From Planctomycetota bacterium (GTDB taxonomy: Bacteria; Planctomycetota; Phycisphaerae; Sedimentisphaerales; Anaerobacaceae): a DNA stretch of 35,152 nt. A program made the translations under genes and the position numbers. The stretch is from NCBI GenBank assembly GCA_023481165.1, contig JAMCWO010000248.1, positions 1 to 35,152 of the forward strand. The letters run 5' to 3'. Below the pieces are notes generated by a model, which saw nothing but the letters and a program-made list of their open reading frames with translations, did no database searches and was not told the origin of the DNA. This document shows positions 16,606-23,542 of the stretch, piece after piece (within the stretch, counting starts at the first letter, position 1; the number at the start of each line of letters is the position of its first letter).

Positions 16606-17922
16606 ATGAAAGTCGGCGTGGTTGGCATCGGGTATGTGGGGCTGGTGACGGCGGCTTGCCTCGCGGATTCCGGCGTGGACGTGATCTGCGTCGACCGGGA
16701 CCTACAGCGGATCAAGGACCTCGAGGAGGGCGTGATCCCGATCTATGAGCCGGGCCTCAGTGACGTGGTCAAGCGCACGCGGAGCAGCGGTCGGTTGCAG
16801 TTCACTACCTCGCTACAGCAGGCCGTCCAAGAGTCGCTGGTTCTTTTCATCGCCGTCGGGACGCCGAGCGCTGAGGATGGGTCCGCCGATATCTCCGCGG
16901 TCTTGCAGGTCGCGGGCGACATCGCCGAGGCGATGGACGGCTATCGTATCCTCGTCGTCAAGAGCACTGTGCCGGTCGGCACGTGCCAGCAGGTCAGTGC
17001 GATCGTCGCCGCGCGGACCAAGCATCCGTTCGACTATGTGAGCAACCCGGAGTTCCTCAAGGAAGGGTCGGCGATGGATGATTTCATGAAGCCGGAGCGG
17101 GTGATCATCGGGGCGGTCGATCCGAAGGTGCGGGAGATCATGCGGCATCTCTACGCGCCCTTCATGCGCCGCAAAGAGCGGGTCATCTTCATGGACCCGG
17201 CTTCGGCGGAATTGACGAAATACGCCGCCAACTGCATGCTGGCCGCCCGTATCTCGTTCATGAACGAGCTGAGCGTCCTGTGCGAGAAGGTTGGGGCGGA
17301 TGTCGAGTTGGTCCGGGCCGGGATCGGCAGCGATGCGCGGATCGGCAATGCGTTTCTGTACGCCGGCGTGGGTTTCGGCGGCAGTTGTTTTCCGAAGGAT
17401 GTCCGCGCGTTGATTCATACCGGCGCGCAGCATCAGTGCCCGATGGAGATCGCCAAGGCGGTGCGGGACGTCAATCTGCGCCAGCAGAGCCGGTTCGCCC
17501 GGCGGATTGTGGACTACTACGCGACCCGCGTAGGGGCGAATGATTATTCGCCCCTGCTGGCCGTCTGGGGACTGGCGTTCAAGGCCCGCACGGACGATAT
17601 CCGGGAGTCGCCGGCGATGTTCTGCGTCCAGGAGTTCCTCCAGGCGGGCTTTGCCGTCCGGGCGTACGATCCCGAAGCGATGCCCGTCGCGCAGAAGGTT
17701 CTGGGGGACAAGATCACGTTCTGCCGGGACTCCTACGAGGCGCTGGAAGGAGCGGACGGACTGGTGGTGCTGACGGACTGGCAGCAATTCCGCAACCCCG
17801 ATTTCGAGCGGATCGCCGCCCGCTTGAAGCGTCCCGTTCTCTTCGACGGCCGCAACCTCTACGACCGGGACTATCTGCGGGAAATGCATATCGAATACCA
17901 CTGCATCGGCCGGCCGGGGTAG
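16606..17922 (+). CDS. ugd: UDP-glucose 6-dehydrogenase
   Basis: NAD-dependent double oxidation of UDP-glucose to UDP-glucuronate for polysaccharide synthesis. ATG 16606 (MKVGVVGIGYVGLV) starts directly at the Rossmann motif and has TTGGAGA upstream; the longer open frame is not needed. The 438-aa protein shows the NAD domain (1-190), the catalytic cysteine in GVGFGGSCFPKD, and the C-terminal UDP-binding domain (AVWGLAFKARTDDIRESP). Residues 309-318 (VGANDYSPLL), in the linker just before that domain, are encoded by a palindromic repeat that also occurs elsewhere in the window. Other members have a short variable loop there, so activity is probably kept. The TAG stop lies inside another copy of the palindrome. 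No glycan genes are adjacent. Confidence 0.93.
   Translation: MKVGVVGIGYVGLVTAACLADSGVDVICVDRDLQRIKDLEEGVIPIYEPGLSDVVKRTRSSGRLQFTTSLQQAVQESLVLFIAVGTPSAEDGSADISAVLQVAGDIAEAMDGYRILVVKSTVPVGTCQQVSAIVAARTKHPFDYVSNPEFLKEGSAMDDFMKPERVIIGAVDPKVREIMRHLYAPFMRRKERVIFMDPASAELTKYAANCMLAARISFMNELSVLCEKVGADVELVRAGIGSDARIGNAFLYAGVGFGGSCFPKDVRALIHTGAQHQCPMEIAKAVRDVNLRQQSRFARRIVDYYATRVGANDYSPLLAVWGLAFKARTDDIRESPAMFCVQEFLQAGFAVRAYDPEAMPVAQKVLGDKITFCRDSYEALEGADGLVVLTDWQQFRNPDFERIAARLKRPVLFDGRNLYDRDYLREMHIEYHCIGRPG
17530..17557. repeat. Palindromic repeat inside the ugd coding sequence
   Basis: GGGGCGAAT (17533-17541), loop GATT, ATTCGCCCC (17546-17554): a perfect 9-bp inverted repeat, flanked by GTA and TGC. 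It is read in frame as VGANDYSPL. The same palindrome occurs at 17919-17945, 23570-23597 and, as a degenerate tandem pair, at 23212-23260. Confidence 0.8.
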
Positions 17923-17945
17923 GGGCGAAAATCATTCGCCCCTAC
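17919..17945. repeat. Palindromic repeat spanning both stop codons of ugd and rnfB
   Basis: GTAGGGGCGAA (17919-17929), loop AATCA, TTCGCCCCTAC (17935-17945) is a perfect 11-bp inverted repeat. The TAG at each end is the stop codon of the gene on that strand: ugd at 17920-17922 and rnfB at 17944-17942. The stem could also act as a bidirectional transcription barrier, although there is no U-tract. Confidence 0.8.
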
Positions 17946-18760
17946 GATGTCGCCTGTTTGGCTTTGGGCGGTCGCGGCGCCGGGGCGGAGGGGCCGCGGT
18001 AGACGATGGCACCGGTGGGGCATTTGCTGTAAGCCGCTTCATTCTGGCCGGAGGGCTCGTACTTGACGTAGTCCAGGCGGGCGAGATTGTCCTCGGCTTG
18101 GAAAGCGTCGCTCTGCTTGGAGCACAGGCCGCAACCGATACAGCCGACCTGGCACATGGCGCGGGTCGTCTTGCCGTTCTCGCGACTGCTGCAGGCGACT
18201 ACCATCATCGGATCGTGATGGAACGGGACCATGACGATCAGGTTGCGTGGGCAGGCCTTCGAGCAAGCCCCGCAGCCGGTGCACTTTTTGTAGTTGACGG
18301 AAGCCAGGCCATCCACAATGCGTAACGCGTTGAACTTGCACGCGCGCATGCAGTCGCCGAAGCCGAGACACCCGAACCTGCAGGCTTGAGCATTGGCCAG
18401 GGTGTTGGCGGCCAGGCAGTTCGGGATGCCTCGGTAAGCGGCGTAATAGGTCCGGTCGGCGGTGTGGGCGCGGCAGAGGACGACTGGCCGCGAAGGCGGG
18501 CCGGAGCTGTCGATCTGGACGTTCAGCATGCCGGCGATCTTACCCGCCACCTCCGTGCCGCCCGGCGCGCATTTGCCGATCAGTTGCACATCGTTCAGGA
18601 CCGCCTGGGCGTACTGGTCGCAGCCGGCGAAGCCGCAGGCGCCGCAGCCCGCGTGGGGAAGCAGTCCGGCGACCTGCTCGACGCGCGGATCAACTTCGAC
18701 CTTGAGCCGCCTGCTGGCGATCAGCAGGACAATCGCAAACGCCAGGGCCAAACCCAGCAT
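17942..18760 (-). CDS. rnfB: Rnf complex iron-sulfur subunit RnfB
   Basis: Ferredoxin-accepting Fe-S subunit of the Rnf complex, anchored in the membrane. ATG 18760 (MLGLALAFAIVLLIASRRL) is chosen because GGAG lies five bases upstream and it gives the standard N-terminal membrane helix directly before KVEVDPRVEQVAGLLP; 272 aa. The longer open frame runs through the heptamer repeat and rnfA and is not credible. The 4Fe-4S motif of the RnfB domain is HAGCGACGFAGC. The ferredoxin-like part has CLGFGDCMRAC, CTGCGACSKACP and CIGCGLC. The C-terminus is rich in Pro/Ala/Lys. It is the last gene of rnfCDGEAB, 122 bp after rnfA, with a repeat hairpin in the gap. The stop codon lies in the palindrome shared with ugd. 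Confidence 0.92.
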   Translation of the reverse strand: MLGLALAFAIVLLIASRRLKVEVDPRVEQVAGLLPHAGCGACGFAGCDQYAQAVLNDVQLIGKCAPGGTEVAGKIAGMLNVQIDSSGPPSRPVVLCRAHTADRTYYAAYRGIPNCLAANTLANAQACRFGCLGFGDCMRACKFNALRIVDGLASVNYKKCTGCGACSKACPRNLIVMVPFHHDPMMVVACSSRENGKTTRAMCQVGCIGCGLCSKQSDAFQAEDNLARLDYVKYEPSGQNEAAYSKCPTGAIVYRGPSAPAPRPPKAKQATS

Positions 18761-18792
18761 CGTCACTCCGGCCGGCCAGGCGCTCGACCACA

Positions 18793-18887
18793 ATTGATGA
18801 AGGATGATTGATGATTGATGATTGGGAACGATCTCGGCAAGGGCGTTCCTCCAATCATCAATCATCAATAATCGATAGTCAATCATT
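18793..18887. repeat. Inverted heptamer arrays forming a long hairpin between rnfA and rnfB
   Basis: Left array: ATTGATG, AAGGATG, ATTGATG, ATTGATG and a partial unit (18793-18825). Right array: AATCATC, AATCATC, AATAATC, GATAGTC, AATCATT (18853-18887). Bases 18807-18825 and 18851-18869 are perfect 19-bp inverted repeats, with GAACG/CGTTC extending the stem inward. The right array overlaps the rnfA stop codon (18885-18883). In mRNA this would be a strong intercistronic hairpin. Confidence 0.75.
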
Positions 18888-19473
18888 TGATCATTCCCGC
18901 AAAACCCATGAAGGCGAGCGTCAGCAGGCCGGCGGTGATCAGCGTGATCGGGGCGCCCTGCAGGGCCTCCGGCACATCGGCCAGGGCCAACTCCTCGCGG
19001 ATCGCCGCCATGATGCAGATCGCGACGGTAAAGCCGATGCCGGTTCCTGTGCTGACGACAACCGCTGCAAGCAGATTGTTCGTGCCCCAGACGTCCAGGA
19101 ACAGGCAGATGCCGAGAATCACACAATTAGTCGATATCAGAGGCAGATAAATCCCGAAGGCGTCATAGAGCGAAGGGAAGAACCGCCGCACGTACATCTC
19201 CACCAATTGCACGGCGCCGGCGATGATCACGATGTAGCAGATATACCGCGTGATTTCGAGGTGCAGGGGGGTGAGGACCCAGGCGTCCACCATCCAGGTC
19301 AGCGTGCCGCTCAGCGCCGTGACGAACGTGACCGCCAGACCCATGCCGAAGGCCCGGTCGATCCGGCCGGAGACGCCCAGATACGGGCAGGTCCCCAGGA
19401 ACTTGGTGAACACGAAATTATTCACCAGGACGACCGACAAAAAACCCATGAGCAATGTCATGAATCGATCCAT
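18883..19473 (-). CDS. rnfA: Rnf complex membrane subunit RnfA
   Basis: Integral membrane subunit with six expected helices; with RnfE it forms the inverted pair that binds an Fe-S cluster in the membrane. ATG 19473 (MDRFMTLLMGFLSVVLVN) gives 196 aa, the normal length. Conserved elements are NNFVFTKFLGTCPYLGVS with the cluster cysteine, STNCVILGICLF with the second, and GTGIGFTVAICIMAAIREEL. The start lies 11 bp after the rnfE stop. The open frame continues upstream through rnfE but that part is a shadow. The stop codon abuts the heptamer array. Confidence 0.94.
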   Translation of the reverse strand: MDRFMTLLMGFLSVVLVNNFVFTKFLGTCPYLGVSGRIDRAFGMGLAVTFVTALSGTLTWMVDAWVLTPLHLEITRYICYIVIIAGAVQLVEMYVRRFFPSLYDAFGIYLPLISTNCVILGICLFLDVWGTNNLLAAVVVSTGTGIGFTVAICIMAAIREELALADVPEALQGAPITLITAGLLTLAFMGFAGMIK

Positions 19474-19484
19474 CTTGCGATTCC

Positions 19485-20174
19485 TTACGCAGTGGCCGGC
19501 TGTTGCGGCTCCGCCATCGGTTGAACCGCGGCGGCTTCGAGTTCCTCTTCGCTCACAGTCCGCTTGCGCGTCAGTACGTTGATCAGACCAAGGATCAGCC
19601 CGAGCGTGACGAAGGCGCCCACGGGCATCTGCAGGGCCAGCCAGGGAACGAACGCCGTGGGCATCACCGGGATGTCGAAGACGTGGCCGGTCGCGAGCAG
19701 CTCGCGGACGGCCGACAGGATGCACAGGGCCAGGGTGAAGCCCACCCCCATGCCGAGGCCGTCGAGAATACTTACCACGGGACCCGATTTGCTGGCACAC
19801 GCCTCGGCACGGAAGATGATGATGCAGTTGACGATGATCAGCGGTACATACGCGCCGAGGATCTCGCTCATCTTCGGCAGGTAGGCCTTGAGGAACAGAT
19901 CGCAGATCGTGACGAACGTGGCAATCGTCACGGTGAACATGATGATGCGCAGGTGCGGCTTGAGGATTTTGCGCATCAGGCTCACGACGAGATTGCTGCA
20001 GATCAGCACGAAAATCACGCTCAGGCCCATCGTCAACGCCGGTTTGACAGCCGTCGTGACGGCCAACGGCGGGCACATCCCGATCATCAGGCGAAAAGTT
20101 GGATTCTCGCGCCAGATCCCGGTAAAGAGCACTTTCGAGTAAAGCCCGGACGTGGAGCTGTCACTGGTTGTCAT
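19485..20174 (-). CDS. rnfE: Rnf complex membrane subunit RnfE
   Basis: Homologue of RnfA with the opposite membrane topology, 229 aa. Typical elements are NPTFRLMIGMCPPLAVTTA with the cluster cysteine, VPLIIVNCIIIFRAEACAS and GLGMGVGFTLALCILSAVREL. The C-terminal tail is acidic and Pro/Gln/Ala-rich. The start overlaps the end of rnfG by 14 bases, which indicates translational coupling. Confidence 0.94.
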   Translation of the reverse strand: MTTSDSSTSGLYSKVLFTGIWRENPTFRLMIGMCPPLAVTTAVKPALTMGLSVIFVLICSNLVVSLMRKILKPHLRIIMFTVTIATFVTICDLFLKAYLPKMSEILGAYVPLIIVNCIIIFRAEACASKSGPVVSILDGLGMGVGFTLALCILSAVRELLATGHVFDIPVMPTAFVPWLALQMPVGAFVTLGLILGLINVLTRKRTVSEEELEAAAVQPMAEPQQPATA

Positions 20175-20784
20175 TGGCGATCAGCCCTTTCTCCTGCATC
20201 TGGCTCTTGATCTGAGTCAGGAACGTGTTGACGATCTCGACGACGGCCTGGCTGCTGACGGTCGCGCCGGTGATCGCGACGATCTGGGCATCCGCGACGG
20301 TGGGGTCGCCTGATTTGGCGAGCGTGAGTTGTTCGGCCGGGGCGCCGGCGTACTGCTTGCGGTAGTAGTCGGACTTGATCTGATCGCCGAAACCCGGCGT
20401 CTCGCTGCTGGCCAGCACGTTCATCCCCATGATCTTCTGGAAATCCTTGTCCACGGCGAGCACCAGCTCGACGGGACCGGCGAACCCGGTGCCGTGGGCG
20501 TTGAAACTCCAGCCGAGACGCTGCTTGTCGCCGGAGAGGACCTCGAAGATCTTCGCCTTCTCCTTCGCGCCGTCGGGCCGTTCCACCTGGATCTCCGCCT
20601 CGACGGGCTGGAAGATCTCCGCGCCGGGCAGCAGCGCCTTCGTGAGGTCGTTGAGCTTGGCGGCCTTGTTCTGCTCGATGCGGCCCGACAGAGCGGTGTT
20701 CGTCATGGCGATCAGAAGGCCGAAGCAGAACGAGCTGGCGAGGAGCAACCAACTTTCCTGGAGGAAGTACTTCAGCTTAGCCAT
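20161..20784 (-). CDS. rnfG: Rnf complex FMN-binding subunit RnfG
   Basis: Single-helix periplasm-facing subunit (207 aa) carrying covalent FMN. The N-terminal helix is WLLLASSFCFGLLIAM (12-27). The flavin attachment motif is AITGATVSS with acceptor Thr175, the expected ApbE target. Another typical stretch is VLASSETPGFGDQI. The start overlaps the end of rnfD by 8 bases. apbE lies close by on the other side of ugd. Confidence 0.94.
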   Translation of the reverse strand: MAKLKYFLQESWLLLASSFCFGLLIAMTNTALSGRIEQNKAAKLNDLTKALLPGAEIFQPVEAEIQVERPDGAKEKAKIFEVLSGDKQRLGWSFNAHGTGFAGPVELVLAVDKDFQKIMGMNVLASSETPGFGDQIKSDYYRKQYAGAPAEQLTLAKSGDPTVADAQIVAITGATVSSQAVVEIVNTFLTQIKSQMQEKGLIANDNQ

Positions 20785-21808
20785 GCGGTACTCCTCCCAC
20801 AGGGACCGGCTGGAGGAACATGTCGATCAGCGGCCGGACGCTGTTGGCCAAGAGGACCGCGTACATGAAGCCTTCGGGGTATTCTCCGGCGATCCGCACG
20901 AGCATCGTGAAGCCGCCGATGAGGACGCCAAAGATCCACTGGCCGCGCACGGTCAGCGGGGCGGTCACCGGATCGGTGGCGATGAAGAAAGCCCCTAACA
21001 ACAGAGCCCCGCTGGTCAGGTGATAGAGGGGCGGGACATATTTGTCGGGACTGACAAGATAAGCGACGGCGGCGAACACAAACGCCGAGACCAAGACGGC
21101 CAGCGGGATATGGATGCTGATAATCCTGCGGACCACCAGGTACAAGCCGCCCACCAGCAGGGCGAGGGCCCCGGTCTCGCCGAGCGAGCCGGCCTCCTCG
21201 CCGAGCAGGTTCGGCCAAAACGGATGCCGCTCGTTGTAGATGCGGGCGCCGTTCTCGTCCTTGATCGCCGTCTTGCTCCAGGCCAGCGGCGTGGCCTGGG
21301 TCCGGATGTCCATGATGTTGTTCGTCGGTGCGACCATGGGCAGGGCGGGATCGATCCGGGCCGGGACCGTCCACGTGGTCATCAGGATGCCGAAAGACGC
21401 CGTCAGAAATGCCCGGCCTGCCATGGCGGGATTGAAGATATTGGCCCCCAGACCGCCGAAGACCATCTTGCCGATGGCGATGGCGAACACCGCCCCCATG
21501 GCAGCGGTCCAGAGCGGCAGGGCGGGCGGCAGCGAGAGCGCCAGGATCACGCCGGTGACCACGGCACTGAGGTCGCCCAGGGAGTTGGGCCGGCGGCGGA
21601 GCACGTTGCACGTGGATTCGGTGGCCAGGCAGGCCAGGACCGAGACCCCGATCAGCAGCAGTCCGTGGAGCCGGAAACACAGGCCCGCCACGAGGACCGC
21701 CGGGACCAAACCCAGGACCACCTCCAGCATGATCCGCCGCGTCGAGAGCGCCTTGCGGATATGCGGGGCAAACGCAACGCTGAGGTCTTGGGGCACCGAT
21801 TCGATCAT
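20777..21808 (-). CDS. rnfD: Rnf complex membrane subunit RnfD
   Basis: Polytopic membrane subunit (343 aa) related to NqrB, with a covalent FMN. Conserved parts are GANIFNPAMAGRAFL, the flavin-site region DIRTQATPLAW with probable acceptor Thr173, and LLLGAFFIATDPVTAPLT. The flavinylation signature in most relatives is S/T-G/S-A-T; here the second position is Gln. The C-terminus GEYPEGFMYAVLLANS is standard. The start lies 16 bp after the true end of rnfC, and the gene overlaps rnfG, in the common rnfCDGEAB order. Confidence 0.93.
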   Translation of the reverse strand: MIESVPQDLSVAFAPHIRKALSTRRIMLEVVLGLVPAVLVAGLCFRLHGLLLIGVSVLACLATESTCNVLRRRPNSLGDLSAVVTGVILALSLPPALPLWTAAMGAVFAIAIGKMVFGGLGANIFNPAMAGRAFLTASFGILMTTWTVPARIDPALPMVAPTNNIMDIRTQATPLAWSKTAIKDENGARIYNERHPFWPNLLGEEAGSLGETGALALLVGGLYLVVRRIISIHIPLAVLVSAFVFAAVAYLVSPDKYVPPLYHLTSGALLLGAFFIATDPVTAPLTVRGQWIFGVLIGGFTMLVRIAGEYPEGFMYAVLLANSVRPLIDMFLQPVPVGGVPHG

Positions 21809-21824
21809 CCGTATTCCTTGACGC

Positions 21825-23181
21825 TCACGCGGGCATTTTCTTCTTTTGCCGAGCGAGATAGATCTTGCCCATCTTGATGTAGCCGGTCAGGTCGACGTTC
21901 GACGGGCAGACATAGCTGCAGCAGCCGCATTCGATGCAGGCCGTGACGTGGTATTTCACCGCCAGGTCCATGCGATTGCTCTTGACGGCGTGCGCGATTC
22001 TCGTCGGGCTCAGATGCTCCGGGCAGGCCCGCAGGCAGCGGCCACAGCGGATACATGCGGTCTGATGGGGCGTCTTGCCGACTTGCCGGGCGGTCAGAAC
22101 GGCCGCGGGTCTTCGTGCTCGGCGTGTTCAAAGCGGCGACGGCCAGGCCCATCATGGGGCCGCCGAGCACGGCCCGGGCACTGTCCTTCTCCAGACCGCC
22201 GCAGTGGTCGATCAGGGCTTGGACGGGCGTTCCGATAGGGACGTAGTAGTTGCCGGGCCGGGCGATGCCTTCGCCCGTGACGGTCACCACACGGTGCGTC
22301 AGAGGCCGACCGTTGACTACGGCATCGGCCAGCGCCGCAACCGTTGCCACGTTGCTGACGACCACGCCGATAGCGGGGGGAATTCCGCCGGTGGGTACGA
22401 TCTTTTGTAGGACAGCCCGAATAAGCTGCCGCTCACCGCCCTGCGGATACTTCGTCTTGACGCGGACAACCGTGATTTGTGAACTCAGGCCCAGTTTCTG
22501 CAGCGAGGCGGTCACCTGCTCGATGGCTTGAGGCTTATTGTCCTCAAGGGCGAAGAAGACCTTCGAGGCCCCACAGGCCCGCTGGGCAAGTTGGATGCCG
22601 GTGAGGACCTGGTCCGTCCATTCGAGCATCACCCGATAGTCGCACGTGATGTACGGCTCGCATTCACAGCCATTGACGATGAGGGTCTCTTTCGGGGTCT
22701 TGGCGTCGGGCTGAAGCTTGACGCTGGTGGGAAAGCCCGCACCGCCCATGCCGACGATCCCTGCCTCACGGACGGCCTGGCAGATCTGTTCCGGCGGGTA
22801 CGCGGCCGGATCGAAGTCCGGGGGCCGCACGAAGGAGGGCCCCGTGGGCGGGATATCGGACTGCGTCTCGATGAGGATGGCCGGGCTGCGTCCCAGGACC
22901 GGATGCGGCTGCAAGGCGATGTCTCTGACCTTGCCGGCCACGGGCGCATGGACCGGCGCGCCGATGAAGGCCTGACAGTCGCCGATTTTCTGTCCCGCTT
23001 GCACCGCCTCGCCCTTCTTGACGAGGGGCTGGGCGGGCGCCCCGATGTGCTGGCTCAGGAGCAGCGCGAGCTCTTTCGCGGAGGGGCCAGGCTCAATCGC
23101 CCTGTCCTCGGTGAGATGTTTGCCCTCCGGCGGATGCACCCCTCCGGCGAAAGAGGCGTTGTCATTTGTCAAGAGGAACAT
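21825..23181 (-). CDS. rnfC: Rnf complex NADH-side subunit RnfC, with an apparent frameshift
   Basis: NADH- and FMN-binding peripheral subunit. From the start (ATG 23181; GTG 23190 also possible) the frame gives FAGGVHPPEGK, VGMGGAGFPTSVKL, VNGCECEPYITCD and VLGGPMMGLAV, all RnfC signatures. Near 22100-22108 the homology moves by one frame. The continuing frame encodes the two ferredoxin motifs CIRCGRCLRACP and CIECGCCSYVCP and ends at TGA 21825. Read without a shift, the product would lose both Fe-S clusters and end in an unrelated tail at 21805. Summed length is about 452 aa, normal for RnfC. There is no obvious slippery run at the site (CGCGGCCGTTC on the minus strand), so a sequencing error or a real inactivating indel is more likely than programmed shifting. 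It is the first gene of the operon. Confidence 0.88.
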
Positions 23182-23211
23182 GGTCCTCACGCACCGTCAC
23201 AATGGTCCGGC

Positions 23212-23260
23212 AGGGGCGAAGAATTGTTCGCGTGCGCGGGCGAAGGATGATTCGCCCCTA
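23212..23260. repeat. Tandem degenerate palindromes in the rnfC leader
   Basis: Two degenerate copies of the GGGGCGAAT palindrome lie side by side: GGGGCGAA (23213-23220) with TTCGC, then GCGGGCGAA with TTCGCCCC (23251-23258). The outer arms are also perfectly complementary, so either two small or one nested hairpin can form. The position is between the predicted rnf transcription start and the rnfC start codon, so it would be in the mRNA leader. Confidence 0.6.
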
Positions 23261-23278
23261 CCATCCGGGAAAACTATG

Positions 23279-23306
23279 AGTATAATACTCCCCACGATGA
23301 TTGCAA
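23279..23306 (-). promoter_or_regulatory. Promoter of the rnfCDGEAB operon
   Basis: On the minus strand TTGCAA (23301-23306), a 16-bp spacer and TATACT (23279-23284). The -10 region lies in the palindrome GAGTATAATACTC (23278-23290). Transcription should start near 23272, giving a leader of about 90 nt that contains the tandem palindromes. Confidence 0.5.
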
Positions 23307-23369
23307 GAAAAAACATCGCCCGATGCGCCGCGTGTGCGACTACGTTTTGTCGGCTCCGTCTGGTCCCCC

Positions 23370-23465
23370 TGTCATCCTGAGCGACAGCGAAGGATCTGGG
23401 CCAAGCACAAGAACAGACGCCTGTTCTATTTGCCGGCCAGATGCTTCGCTTTGCTCAGCAGGACA
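23370..23465. repeat. Imperfect palindromic dispersed element, copy B
   Basis: The element begins TGTCATCCTGAGCGACAGCG and ends CAGATGCTTCGCTTTGCTC followed by AGCAGGACA, so the ends are inverted repeats of about 13 bases with internal matches (GAAGGATCTGG / CCAGATGCTTC). It shares ends and size with copy A at 2263-2360. It fills much of the gap between rnfC and the peptidase gene. The gap also holds a small GTGGG-TGC-CCCAC hairpin near 23472. Confidence 0.6.
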
Positions 23466-23542
23466 AACGCGGGTGGGTGCCCCACGAAAATTAGTCGCAC
23501 ACTGCGTCGCTCGAACGGGCGGCGCATTCAGGAGTGTCTGTT

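Noticed and set aside
15387-16715. N-terminal extension of the radical SAM frame
   Set aside because: It would overlap apbE almost completely in antisense; the extension has shadow composition and the family starts near MKDKTIEIL.
17919-17945. Palindrome considered as an ordinary rho-independent terminator only
   Set aside because: No U-tract on either side, and the same palindrome occurs inside coding sequences, so it is primarily a dispersed repeat.
18761-19126. N-terminal extension of RnfB through the heptamer repeats
   Set aside because: The extra residues come from the repeat and from antisense-like rnfA frame; RnfB proteins begin with the membrane helix at MLGLALAF.
22100-22108. Programmed frameshift in rnfC
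   Set aside because: No slippery run, no nearby stem or internal Shine-Dalgarno at suitable spacing was seen; an indel or sequencing error is simpler.
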